Source of the DNA: Eumeta japonica
Taxonomy: Eukaryota; Arthropoda; Insecta; Lepidoptera; Psychidae
DNA: 64,000 nucleotides
NCBI GenBank assembly: GCA_005406025.1
Contig: BGZK01001353.1
Coordinates: 1 to 64,000 of the forward strand
Reading direction: 5' to 3'
The notes beneath the pieces were generated by a model, which saw nothing but the letters and a program-made list of their open reading frames with translations, ran no database searches and had not been told where the DNA came from. This document shows, piece by piece, positions 48,601 to 59,150 of the stretch. The translations under genes and the position numbers were made by a program. Within the stretch, counting starts at the first letter, position 1; every line of letters begins with the position of its first letter.

Positions 48601-49360
48601 GAAAGCACAATGGCCCATAGAAAATCACTAGAAGCACTCCATAGAACACTTTCAAGATATACGCTACAACACGAATGTAATGGGAAGTGTATTGTTAATG
48701 CTATGAGGTAATTTTCGTCAAACGCTACCTGTCATTCCGAAATCAACATCGGCGCATGAAATTAATGCTCGCTTAAAGAAGCCGATCATCTAGGAACACG
48801 TAAAAATAATTAAATTAACAATAAATATGAGGGCGCATATTTCAGGAGATGAAAAGGCACAAAAACTTTCTGAAAAATTTTTACAAATAAGAGAGGGCAC
48901 CTGTCCAATAGACGAAAATACTGACTAAATTACATTAACTAATGAGTTATGTAATGTTGTCGAAACACCGGAACAACATATAAATGAAGTATATCCAAGT
49001 GTTGCTGAAAATTATACCAATTTAGAATGGTTACGCGAACGAATTATTCTAGCCACAAAGAATGACATTGGCAACGGTATCAACAACATCATCCAGGAAC
49101 TTATTCCGGGAGAAGAGAAACTCTACATGTCAATAGATACAATGACTGTTGAACAAGAAAGCATCAATTTCTCTACTAAATTTTTAAATTCATTATATGT
49201 ACCAGGAATGCCATTACACCGTTGTATTGTGTGAGGTGTTAATTCGCGGAAATCCATAGTAGACGCTTGCCTGCAACATGCATTAATATGCAGCATGCAA
49301 CCAACCGCTGACCCTCGAATCTGCCTATCCACTACGAATCTCTATCCAAATGATTGAATA
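45665..49360 (+). pseudogene. Helitron Rep-helicase, multiply frameshifted
   Basis: Remains of the rolling-circle replication initiator fused to a PIF1-family helicase. From the ATG at 45665, pieces in shifting frames read in order: a basic N-terminus; the Helitron-like N domain (VIRADKKPAGQHE at about 46220-46260; KVSAMQFYAYQIMTKNG from 46454); GSPRHMHEYAQDAITYVR and LFITFTCN before a stop at 46815; GLPHSHNLIW with the HUH pair (HSH codons 46993-47001); YVCKYINKG with catalytic-type tyrosines at 47416 and 47428; Walker A DTPGGTGKTF (about 48349-48378); Walker B-like WDES (48595-48606, after a frameshift); GNFRQTLPVIP; LTINMR; and YVPGMPLHR (about 49196). The last helicase motifs are missing. 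More than ten stops or frameshifts are evident, so no protein can be made. Family length is usually over 1,300 residues, which fits the 3.7-kb span. Confidence 0.9.
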
Positions 49361-49680
49361 TCCAAATGACAGATATCGAACACCTAAGCCAGTCTTATTT
49401 ATTTTTATAATTATCTAATTCCGCTAACCGTTAAATTGTTAATTCTACGTACGTTTCATGCCAACCAGGCACATCCTCAGGAAATTGCCGACAGTCACAT
49501 CCACCAGGGTGCAAGGAGCGTTAAAACAATCAACACAACCTCGTTAAGCGGGCCGCTGTCATGCAGTGGTCAAAGAGCGACGAAAACATTCTTAAGGCAG
49601 CCACAGACCACCACCGATAGACATGCTTGTCAAATGTCACAGACTAACCATCACCCAACATTACCCAAATAGTTACAGGC
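49361..49680. other. Unidentified GC-richer segment between Helitron helicase and Penelope-like element
   Basis: From about 49440 the base composition rises (many CCA, CAG and CAC triplets), unlike the AT-rich Helitron and Penelope-like sequences on either side. The open frame at 49436-49672 has no domain I recognise. It could be another inserted fragment, a decayed Helitron C-terminus, or part of the Penelope-like leader. Confidence 0.35.
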
Positions 49681-49784
49681 AAGCGTCCAATAATGGCGAT
49701 TTATAAACGTCAATTTGGTCGTTGAGCATATTATTATTATCTTTATGTTTTAAAATTTCGAAGGATTCCAAAACATTTAAACGT
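49681..49784 (-). repeat. Inverted copy of the Penelope-like element's last 104 bp
   Basis: This segment is the reverse complement of 50730-50833 with three mismatches in 104 bp. The right-hand copy is the C-terminal coding end of the element up to its stop codon, so the left copy is coding DNA turned around and joined to the 5'-truncated reverse-transcriptase frame. The junction is at 49784/49785. Confidence 0.95.
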
Positions 49785-50833
49785 GCAGGTGCCAACATAT
49801 AAATTAGCCAAATACATAAATAATGTAATAAAAGAAAAAAAATCATTCAACCCAAAATATAGTTTGGTTAATAGTTTAGACCTGGTTAACAAAATTAAAG
49901 ATATTGTCCTACCAAATAATAGTAAATTAATCTCATTTGACGTAGACAGTTTATTTACTAATGTTCCTTTTAGAGAATGCTTAACAATTATAAAAGATAA
50001 GTTAGAAAAACAAAAACTACATCCAGGCGAGAAGGACGATTTCTTAAAATTAACAGGATTGTGCATGAATCAAAATTATTTCCGTTATAATAATCAATTT
50101 TATATACAAAAAGAAGGTCTAGCTATGGGTTCACCTTTCAGCCCATTAATGGCCGAAATTTTTATGGATGAATTCTAAAATAAGGACATAATAAACAATG
50201 ATAATATTCTGTATTATTTTAGATATGTGGACGATATTATTATGTGTTGGCTGGGTAATTCAATAGAATTAGATCTGTTTCAAAATTATATTAACAGCAT
50301 ACACCCCAAAATTCAATTTAAACTAGAGGAAGAAACAAACAATTTTATAAATTTTTTAGATTTGACCTTAACTAGAAAAAATAATAGACATTGACATATT
50401 TTGGTACAATTTCGGAGAAAATTATTAAAAAACATAATATTTATACGGCCTTTAAAACAAATAACAATTTGAAAACTTTATGTAACAATAAAGATAAATT
50501 ATACAATAATAAAAAATCTGGAATTTATAAATTAACTTGTGATGATTGTAAATCAATATATATAGGACAAACCGGACGTTGTTTTGAAAAAAGATACAAA
50601 GAACCATATTTCGGCCTTTAGAAATAATAAATCAGACAGATCCCATTTTGCTAAACATTTAATAGAAACCGGTCATAAGCTTAATAACGATCACAAATTC
50701 GATGTTTTGCATGTGTGTGAGAAGGGGTTACGTTTAAAAGTTTTGGAGTCCTTCGAAATTTTAAAACATAAAAATAATAATAATATGCTCAACGACCAAA
50801 TTGACGTTTATAAATCGCCATTATTGGACGCTT
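49785..50833 (+). pseudogene. Penelope-like element polyprotein (reverse transcriptase plus GIY-YIG endonuclease), broken
   Basis: Encodes the two enzymes of a Penelope-like retroelement: a reverse transcriptase and a C-terminal GIY-YIG nuclease that nicks the target for priming. The frame enters inside the reverse transcriptase (VPTYKLAKYINNVIKEK). It continues through SFDVDSLFTNVPF, GLAMGSPFSPLMAEIFMDEF, a stop at 50176-50178, and in the same frame the catalytic YVDD (50224-50235) and NFLDLTLTR, ending at a stop near 50393. After a frameshift it reads SGIYKLTCDDCKSIYIGQTG (GIY and YIG motifs), then after another shift a C-terminal tail to the stop at 50833. The N-terminal third is absent (5' truncation), and the linker before GIY-YIG seems shortened. 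The copy is inactive. Confidence 0.9.
50730..50833 (+). repeat. Right-hand copy of the 104-bp inverted repeat
   Basis: The C-terminal coding end of the Penelope-like element, repeated inverted at 49681-49784 (101 of 104 bases match). Confidence 0.95.
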
Positions 50834-51202
50834 AGTCTATAAGGTAGTGTTGTAAAATGAAATTAAAAAAAATCTAACTAAAGTAAAAAATGTAAATATA
50901 TAATATAATATGTAATATGTATATGCATTTGTAATATGTATTATGTATATGCATTTGTAATAAGTATAATATAGTATGTAAATAATTGTGTAAATAAAAA
51001 CATACATTTTCCATTTACTAAGGTGTTTCTTATTTTAACTTATAATTATTTAAATTCGTTAATTAATTTGATATAATCTATATACACCGCATGTTTAATG
51101 GTCAAATAAGTCTCTCAATATCTAAGATAGAAATCTGTAATATCTACGTTAAAAAATGGATTCATAAATGTTTTTTATACCATTGAACATGCGATGTATT
51201 TT
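50834..51202 (+). other. Penelope-like 3' untranslated tail, then distal Helitron sequence
   Basis: Directly after the stop the sequence is AT-rich, with a 2-unit imperfect repeat around TATATGCATTTG (50918-50963) and an A-rich stretch to about 51005. The end of the Penelope-like element is not marked by a clear duplication. From about 51080 to 51193 lies the subterminal inverted pair of the Helitron. Confidence 0.5.
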
Positions 51203-51269
51203 AACCCGAGCAACGCCGGGTTTCGCTGCTAGTACCCAAGTCAATTTTATCATATTTATTTTTTGCTTA

Positions 51270-51430
51270 TCCATATTTATTTTGTCATACCCACTTCCTC
51301 TTTCATCAAATATCCTACCCATTCCTAAAAGGCCGGTAACGCAGTAGTGATCCTTTTGGTGTTGCGATTGTCCATGGACAGCAGTGATCACCTACTCTCT
51401 GGTGACCCGCATGATCTTTGGCTTCCTATT
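51270..51430 (+). mobile_element. LINE/SINE 3'-tail fragment, copy B
   Basis: CCCACTTCC..., then AAAGGCCGGTAACGCAGTAG, TTGCGATTGTCCATGGACAG and AGTGATCACCTACTCTCTGG align with copy A at 29010-29190. It begins about 40 bp after the Helitron terminus. The minus-strand frame at 51149-51391 is a shadow of it and of the Helitron end. Confidence 0.7.
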
Positions 51431-52284
51431 TTAAAGCCCTATAAAAAAATATTCTTTTATTTATTTGTTTCATATAATTTCCGTCGTGATAATTTTCGCG
51501 ATTCGTACAATAGTCATATTATAATTTTATATCTGCAAGAATAAACTTTGTATTAATTTTGATTCTAGCCTATAGATACTTTTAGTTAAAAAAAAATAAT
51601 TTTCCATAAAATATATTCATAGACGAAGATCAATATAAAAGCTAATCCGGGATCGGTGATGAGATCGTAAATAACACGTTATTTTAAAGCTTAAGAATCA
51701 CAAATCATGTTGAAATCTTCACAGCCAACCATAAAATTGCAAATCTAAATAATATATTTTAGAGCTAAAGTCAAATATTACAAATTCAAGTATTCATCTT
51801 GGTATTTTACATGCATTTACAATACAATACGTCAACAATGTACATGCTAGATAAGGTTATTTAATAAAGAATTAACTTTTTTTTTACAGACTGTATAAGT
51901 AGATATACATAACAGAAGTATCTCACAGATTCATTAGCAGAAAACGATATTTAAATTTTTTATCATTTCATGTATTTTCCACATTATTTTGTCATGAACA
52001 GTTTTTTTTTTGTATTTCAGTTTTCATTCTCATTCACCTTATTTGCCCTTCTTCCCTGCGGTTCTCAGAATTCCATATATCGAAAAGATTAAAAAGGGGT
52101 CTTTGTGGTGAGATTCTATTGTCTCTATGTTTTGATAACTATTCAGTGGTAATTAATGACTTGAAATTTAATTTGATTTTTTAATCATGTATGATCCTCT
52201 TTTAATTATTATGAAAAAAACAGAGGTGATAAAGCGTTATCAAAACCGTTAGTTAATTTATGTTATTATACGAAACATAATTTT
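51431..52284. other. AT-rich DNA, nothing recognised
   Basis: No gene or named repeat. Confidence 0.4.
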
Positions 52285-53275
52285 TTATTGTGTCAGAATA
52301 AGTGGGGCATACACTGACCGGTTTGCCATCCGAAGGGGTGTCAGACAGAGATGTGTAGCTTCACCATGGCTGTTCAACCTATACATAGATAGCTATCCAA
52401 AGAGTATGAGCGTGGACTATAGATGGATGAACTGTTTGTCAATTGCTTCCTGTACGCCGACGACAAATTAATCCTTGTGCCGTCGGCGTGCGAGTTGCAG
52501 ATGATAAGTAAAATGAGTGATTTTGAACGTAAATATCAGTAAGTCATAGTGTTTGAAATAATTGAAAGTATAACTGAATGCAATAAATATCCATATATAG
52601 AAGGTGACAGCATTGAACAAGTGAGAGTTTGTATGTTCGAATAGCCTGTTTACAAATTATGGTAAACATGTTAAGAGATATTGGAAGAAGGGTGAATGTG
52701 AGAAATAAAGTGAATCAGGCCTAGCTTGCTATTACGAATGGTAAAAGTATCTCACGACCAGCGCTTTTGACCATCCATAATGGGGTCCTGATCACTGCTT
52801 TAATGTATGGTAGTGAAAGTTGGATATAGTAGAAGAAAAATGAAAGTTGAGTGAATGCGATGGAGACGCGATCTCTGTGTAATATATGTAGAGTGTCTTT
52901 GAAAGATAAATGTAGGAATAGTGATGTCAGAGAGCGGTGAAGAAAATGTAATGATCACAGTAGAAAAGTATGCTACGGTGGTTGAGCCATCTGAAAAGGA
53001 TGAATGGAAGTAGACTGATAAAAAAATGTATAGATCGAACGTGCGTGATGGAAAGGTTGGCAAGAGTCACCTTCGAAAATCCTAAGCAGATCAAATTGAT
53101 GGGATATTAAAAAAAAATTAATAGTTTAACCACCCGAAATTGACGAGCTTGCATGAAAAGATTGATGGATGCCGATTAATGGATGCCAGAAAAGAAAAAG
53201 AAAACTGCAAAGATCGTACCGTGTGGAATTGCTTTGCCTTCTGGGAAATAGGCGTGAGTTCATATTATTATTATC
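52285..53275 (+). mobile_element. LINE, truncated and heavily mutated reverse transcriptase to 3' end
   Basis: A non-LTR retrotransposon remnant. FAIRRGVRQRCVASPWLFNL (about 52320-52380) is the reverse-transcriptase motif around G-V-R-Q-G-C-x-x-S-P. A frameshift later, LYADDKLILVPSA includes the catalytic YADD (52453-52464). Further fragments include LFTNYGKH, MLRWLSHLKRMN and RACMKRLMDA, then TGGGAAATAGGCGTGAG and a TATTAT-type tail near 53258-53275. It is the same family as the intronic fragment at 22388-22612, but much more decayed, with dozens of stops and shifts. It starts inside the reverse transcriptase, as usual for 5'-truncated LINE copies. Confidence 0.85.
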
Positions 53276-53590
53276 TTTTATTTGAAGAACAAGAAACGAT
53301 ACTGCATGTAATGGGATGTCATACAAAGCGTTTATATTACATTTGCAAATGTAACCAAGCTAATAATAAAATGACTTTTTCAACACTAAGGCAATGAAGG
53401 AGCATAATCGAATTTATTTTCCTTTATACTACAGCTCAACGAAATATCTCAACTAATAAAATTAATGACCACCTATATAGCCTGCATTAGCAACTATTAA
53501 TAAAATATTCACATAGTTTGTAGTTGTATGTATTAGCACATTCAAGCAATTTACATTAGATAATTTAAACATTACCATCATAAGTCCATG
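53276..53590. other. AT-rich DNA, nothing recognised
   Basis: No gene recognised. Confidence 0.4.
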
Positions 53591-53645
53591 ATAATAATAA
53601 TAATAATTAATATTATTATTACAATACTATTATTATTACATATTC
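53591..53645. repeat. AAT/ATT trinucleotide microsatellite
   Basis: ATAATAATAATAATAATT is followed by ATTATTATTA and again CTATTATTATTA. The two halves are complementary and can pair. Confidence 0.9.
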
Positions 53646-56600
53646 AATAAGATTGTATCTTAAGAAATTAAAGATTGTAGAGACATTGGAGTAGTGTCTA
53701 CGTGAGTTAATAGTAAGTTTACAGTGGGAGTATTTTTGTAGGGTTCATAATAATAGTTGTACAAAAAATGTCGGTTCGTAGATGAATGTAATACATCCTA
53801 CACTGTTCAAGGATAGTAACTCAGTGAACACACTAAGACTAATAGAATTGCGTCATAAAACCTAGCCCTAAAACCGTAATCGGCATAGATAATGGATAAA
53901 TACCTATCTACATAACGCATTGGTATTGGCGCTTCGTGCCGCACAATTTTGTAACAGTTGTACGACGATTAATTACAGCGTTATCTGCAGATAGGGTTCA
54001 AAGTTAGGAAATTTATTCCACAGACAACACATTACATTGTGTAGGGGACATGATAACTCGTGACATTGGTCTTAACGGATTTCGTTACGCGGCGTGTCTG
54101 TGACAGACGTTTTATTCGGTTTTAGAAACTGCATTTTACAAGTACTCTACGGCTCGATTGTGTCAAATAATTTATTTTATTAATCTATTTAACGAGGACA
54201 GATTTAAGTAATTCTTCCAATGGTTTACATAATTGAAAAATATAGGTCAATAAACTGACGAATGATATGGAATTGCCTTGATCTATCGTATTCATTATCT
54301 TAACTGAAACTGAGAGGCTCGACGCATCACAAAATTTTTGAAGTATATTTAATACAATAATAAATAAAGTAATAAATAAACTTTAAAGTATAATTAACTT
54401 ACAATGTTCTTTCACGTTTTGTTAAAACTTTTTTGATATGTTTCACTTATGCTTACCTTCTCTTTAAAGAATATGACAGTATCAAAGAAATGTGATGTCT
54501 CATTCTCTTATCTTCGAAAAGATTAAACGTCGTAAAGGGCGTAATGCCATAAGTGATTTTTATTTATTTAAAAAGGCCCAAGGACACCGCTAATGCAAAT
54601 CAATAAAGGGGTTTTAATTTATAGTCTAGACTAGAAAGCTACGTTTTTAAAGTTTCATACCAAAAGCTCAAAACGTAAGTCTTTATGGTGAGGCTTCGAT
54701 GCCTGCGCTACGCTGTCCATATGCCAAGGCCACTTTTCTAAGTAACTGGTTATTGTTAACAATCTTGAATTTTACATGGAAGTCGAAATCCTTGACAGCT
54801 TCTAGTTGTGGTCAAAAATATGAGATAGAGGTCAAAACAAGATACGATTTGAAACGTTTTCAGAACAGCATTCTGTTGTTTTACATACCGTTTAAGAGGT
54901 AAGTTGCAGACTTGTTTTAAAATAATCGAAATGATATTTTTGTCTTGAACTAGTAATCAACTTTTAAAAATTTATTTTAAGTAATAAAGTTCCTTCCTTA
55001 TCTTCAGAATTCAAAAACCTAACGATTTAAAATAATGTTTGATGATAGAAAGTTTTTGATACGTATGTATTGCAGGAAAGATATAAGAAATAAAAAAAAT
55101 GTATGTTCTGCAAATAACAAATATATGTTTTATTTTTTAACCTTAGTTATACATATTGTGCGTGTGGACCCGTATACATATTATTTGATAGATTCTTTTG
55201 TTATGTACCTATTCGATAATATGAAAGAAATAACTTTTATTCAACATAAAGTGTTATATACTCTCATTTAAAGCTAAAATAGCTTTCTCTACCGCCAATC
55301 TGAAAACACAAGTACAAGAATCAACAAGAAACTCCTTCAGGCCTATTTTCAAATTCCCGCGAAGAAATTCTGGAAGTCATTTTCAGTCCGAATTAGGAAA
55401 ATCGCGTTTTCATCAAATTTCGACATTTTTAGGTCCTAGAAAGTGTTTCTCACCATTTTTCGATGGTGTCTTTATGTATCCATGTGTGTATAAGAGTTTC
55501 ACTCGATTTAGATATATATTTATTTAAATTTTATGAGTGTACATACCAACCAGTCTAGTCGTATTAATGTTCGATAAAAATAATGTTTGTCCTAAACGTT
55601 AGGCAAACCGCGTTAAGCGATAATGTTGCTTTTTCAATACCTAATCTGCAGGTTGTAAGTTTAAAAAACGACGTTGATAAGAACGCAACTAATTTAAAAC
55701 GTGGGTTGGTATGTACCAGGCATGACATAAATAGTTAGATATGTGATAAAGAATTATACGTATAAGCTATAATAAAAATTACCCGTTTTTATGTCCATGT
55801 TAAGGACGACCAGCTGTGAGTAAATAAGTTCATTATGATCCACGACGATCAGTGATTTATGTAAAGTTCGATAGATTGATTTTTTATTGATTTAAAAAAA
55901 TATTCTACACAGAGATATTTACATATTGCAATAATGAATCAAATAATTAATTAAGACCGAGGTTGTTCGAAAGCTATTTAAATTCATGTACGTTCCTCTT
56001 AGCAAATAAAGATTAAAAAATTACATTTTAGTTCTTAAGAAGCATTAATCCTACGTCTTTATACTTAAACAGCGAGTCCATATCTAAACGAGAAGTATAG
56101 ATATATTCAGCGTATAATGGATTGCTAAAAAATTATTGTACAAATTTCTACATAGTGAATTCGAGTAGAAAATATGCCCGACTTGCTATAAACGGTTACT
56201 TAAAAAATATGATTGCAATAATATCAAGTTCAGTAGAACTTGAAGTGTTTCATTTTAAAATCAAAAAATAAAACGAAACTATTTCAGTACTAGTTACACA
56301 TTCGACGGATTAAACGAACGAGCAGGTGTTAAATAGCTTATTTAAGACTCGCGTGACCACTCCAATGAGCAATAATTACGGAGGGATGGAGCTACCGCAA
56401 CTGCCGGTTTGTGTTTGATAACTTACGAAAGGGACGTCGAGTTGATGTTGTATACCTGCAAATAACGAATAAACGTAATATTAGTAAAATGAAAATTAAA
56501 AGACAAAAATGGTGAAAAATGAATATTTCCTACGGCAACATACAGAATTAGAAAAAAGCCGGACTTCACGTTTTAGATATATTGAAAATTACAATAAACA

Positions 56601-57541
56601 AAATGTGTAAGGGTAAGGGTATAAAATCATTTGTAGTATAATAATAAAATTCTTATCGATAATAATTAAACGAGTTTTATGAAATGTAATTTAAAACGCG
56701 ATATAAAAAAAATCAAGAGATACAACACAGAATATTGTTTTAGAAATTAATGGTATGGGCGGTAGTTTAAGAACGACGTGCAGCGCTTATTCAATTGTTG
56801 GTGATGATTTGCTATATAACACATTAAATATGTACCTAGGCTTACATTCTAGAGCGACTTCATTGGTCGTATTAATGAAAAACTAAAAAAACCATTTATT
56901 ACAATTATTTCGAAATTGCTGAAAGTATAGGAATACAAGATTCTTTCGGTTTTCATATTTGCTCAACGTATAGTTGGTATAAATTAAGTTATTAATAATT
57001 GTTTTATTTTGGAAAATAACTAAAATTCACGCCTGTTTTTAAACGGCATATATATTAGGTAGAGACCATAGATCTCCATTAAGATCCTTTTATATGTCTT
57101 TTTTTCACTAACATTCATTAATCGTTTCATAGAAGTACGTAGGATTCGAATGATTAAAACAGAGTCACATTTCAGACACTTTGATATAACGTTCTTCAAT
57201 ATATAACAAATTTAGTTTATATAGGACTTCCTAGGGTGTTCCTCGCCAACTTTTTTCCTTCATATACAATCGTTTTAGATAGAGAAATATTTCATTCGTA
57301 AGAGTAATTTCACTTTACTTTTTTGTTCTTATTTATTACATTTTGACATCCACATAGTAGATAATACGTTGAGACTTATTTACACAAAATAAGCATAAGC
57401 AAATAATGCGGATAAACACACTTATTTGTACATACAAGACCGGCCAGCGTTCGCGTGCACTTCGATAATAACGGGATCACCGACCTCATTCCTGTCCTCT
57501 TAATTCACCTGCACTCCGCCATTTTTACTTTATCACATAAA
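53646..57541. other. Long gene-free stretch
   Basis: Nearly 3.9 kb without a supported gene or named repeat. Open frames at 54699-54902 and 55035-55271 have no domain. Confidence 0.4.
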
Positions 57542-57574
57542 TATAGTGTGTCTATTTATGTTAGACACACTATA
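57542..57574. repeat. Perfect 13-bp stem hairpin
   Basis: TATAGTGTGTCTA (57542-57554) pairs exactly with TAGACACACTATA (57562-57574) across a 7-nt loop. Confidence 0.9.
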
Positions 57575-58059
57575 ACCCTTTTATTAGAATTCGTGTACAG
57601 AATAAATCACCTCTTGTCATTTGGTGCCGACGTTTAATAAAGAATTGTATGATTTCGCATTCAAGAGTGTCCGCTTCAAACCGTATATAGAAGTTGAAAA
57701 ATAACACGAGCAAATGTCTGTAGCAATCCAAAGGTAATGTGTATGAAACGCGAGTTGAATGTATAATTTCTAGTGTTCCGAGTCGGTGCATTCAAAAAGG
57801 ACTAACAAGTGTCTTTAAGTAACCTATTAACACATATAGGTAAACTTACTTTTCGATTGCAGTAGATAATAATATCGAGTAATGCCAACAATGTAAGCCA
57901 CACAACACATGCACACTCGACTTTTAAGGACAGTGCGATAAGACACGGTAGTTTCTAATGCTTCAGTATTAACACACACAGAAATCTATGACCAAGTTGT
58001 ATTTTTAGTAGACGTGCCTATTTCGTACGAGATAGCCTGTCATATATAATCCCAGCACG
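57575..58059. other. Gene-free stretch, nothing recognised
   Basis: No coding or repeat signal recognised. Confidence 0.4.
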
Positions 58060-58690
58060 CCTGGCTTCGCGCGCGCACCTCGCCGCGCGCGGGTCCTTTG
58101 AAATACGAGTAAGGGCGCGCGCCGATTTCCGTTCCGTTTCCGTCCGCGTCGTTATAATGAAGACATTCCGAAAGTATCTATTTTCAAAGTATACTCGTTA
58201 CGGTCGAATCGTAAACCGTTTATGGTACCCAATAAAAATTGTATTTTTGATGGATTCACCTAATTTACCGGCATAATTACGCTTTGCCTTGTTGTAATTG
58301 TTAAAGCTACATACAGTCGATGTGAAGACGTGCGTCGTACGACAAGAGATTTAACGATTACAAATCACTAAAGCAGGCTGCGCTGTACAAAGCGACGATT
58401 TCATATCCACGCGCCGGAGTACTTTATAGAAATATATTTTTAACTCGATCGTTAAAGCAGTGCGTGCTGAAAAGGAACCGGTCCGCCGGAGATAAGTGCC
58501 GCATTATCAATCAAATTAATTCCGGCGTCGAGTGCGCTCGATAAAGGGCCGGAGTACACGGCCCTTAATTATAAAAAAATCGTATTTAAACGACACGCGC
58601 GCGCCCGACACGTCGCAGGCGAAAGTGTTCGCGCTTATCTGATGGCCGCCGTCGGTTTCGCGAAATACCGAGATTCGATTCTCGGTACAC
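58060..58690. other. CpG-rich islet with CGCG-alternating core
   Basis: The richest CpG patch in the window. The segment 58068-58118 contains CGCGCGCGC and GCGCGCG runs that are partly self-complementary and Z-DNA-prone. CpG-rich words continue to about 58690. The minus-strand frame 58516-58797 shows no domain. Likely regulatory DNA, by analogy with promoters and enhancers in AT-rich insect genomes, but unproven. Confidence 0.35.
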
Positions 58691-58884
58691 GCCGGTGGCC
58701 TGAACGGGGTTCGAATGCCACAGTGATATACATATCTGTGTGCATAATCGTTTGACATTTCATTCTCAGCTTTCAACACGCATGACCTCACCCGCATTTA
58801 CAGTTTTCTTCTTAAGCAATTCGATACGATGGTATTATTTGTCTCGTTTCGTTCCATACTTATTTACCATTTATTTATATGTTT

Positions 58885-59150
58885 TTTAAGGAGCAAACGA
58901 GCACGTGAACCACCAGATCGGTCATCGCCGTGGACATCCGTAACGCCGAGATGGTAACAAGTGTGGTGCCGTCCTTACAGGAAGGACTGTAGCTTCTCTC
59001 TCGAAGTCTTTCTTGTTGTGGTTGATTGGGAATACCGATGGCGATAGATCATTCCAGATTTTTATCGTTCGTGGCAGAAAGTTGCCCATGAAGGGTGTGG
59101 TGGTCAAACGCCAGCCAACAAGACGGTGATGATGGTACTTTCAGGGAGCG
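58885..59150 (-). mobile_element. LINE remnant (jockey/CR1-like C-terminus and 3' end)
   Basis: The minus-strand translation gives HHHRLVGWRLTTTPFMGNF, then LPRTIKIWNDLSPSVFP, ending in CPRR and a stop. The F-L-P-R-T-x-x-x-W-N-x-L-x-x-x-V-F-P pattern is the conserved C-terminal motif of many insect LINE reverse transcriptases. After the stop, CTGGTGGTTCACGTGCTCG and TTTGCTCC are followed by a short A-run (AAAAAAC), the usual LINE 3' end. It is 5' truncated. Confidence 0.8.

Larger units (their letters stand above)
44990..51232 (+). mobile_element. Degenerate autonomous Helitron carrying a nested Penelope-like element
   Basis: A rolling-circle transposon. The decayed Rep-helicase (45665-49360) is followed, in the same orientation, by a Helitron 3' terminus: a hairpin with AACCCG/CGGGTT stem at 51203-51222, then TCGCTG and CTAG (51229-51232) before host T. 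A Penelope-like element occupies 49681 to about 51000 between them. The 5' TC terminus was not found; the element is bounded on the left by a minus-strand repeat ending at 44985, so the 5' end may be truncated. Near the 3' end, CGCATGTTTAATGGT (51088-51102) and ACCATTGAACATGCG (51179-51193) form an inverted pair. Many stops and frameshifts show the copy is dead. Confidence 0.8.

Noticed and set aside
49436..49672. 78-codon frame between Helitron and Penelope-like element
   Set aside because: No domain recognised. Kept as an unidentified segment rather than a gene.
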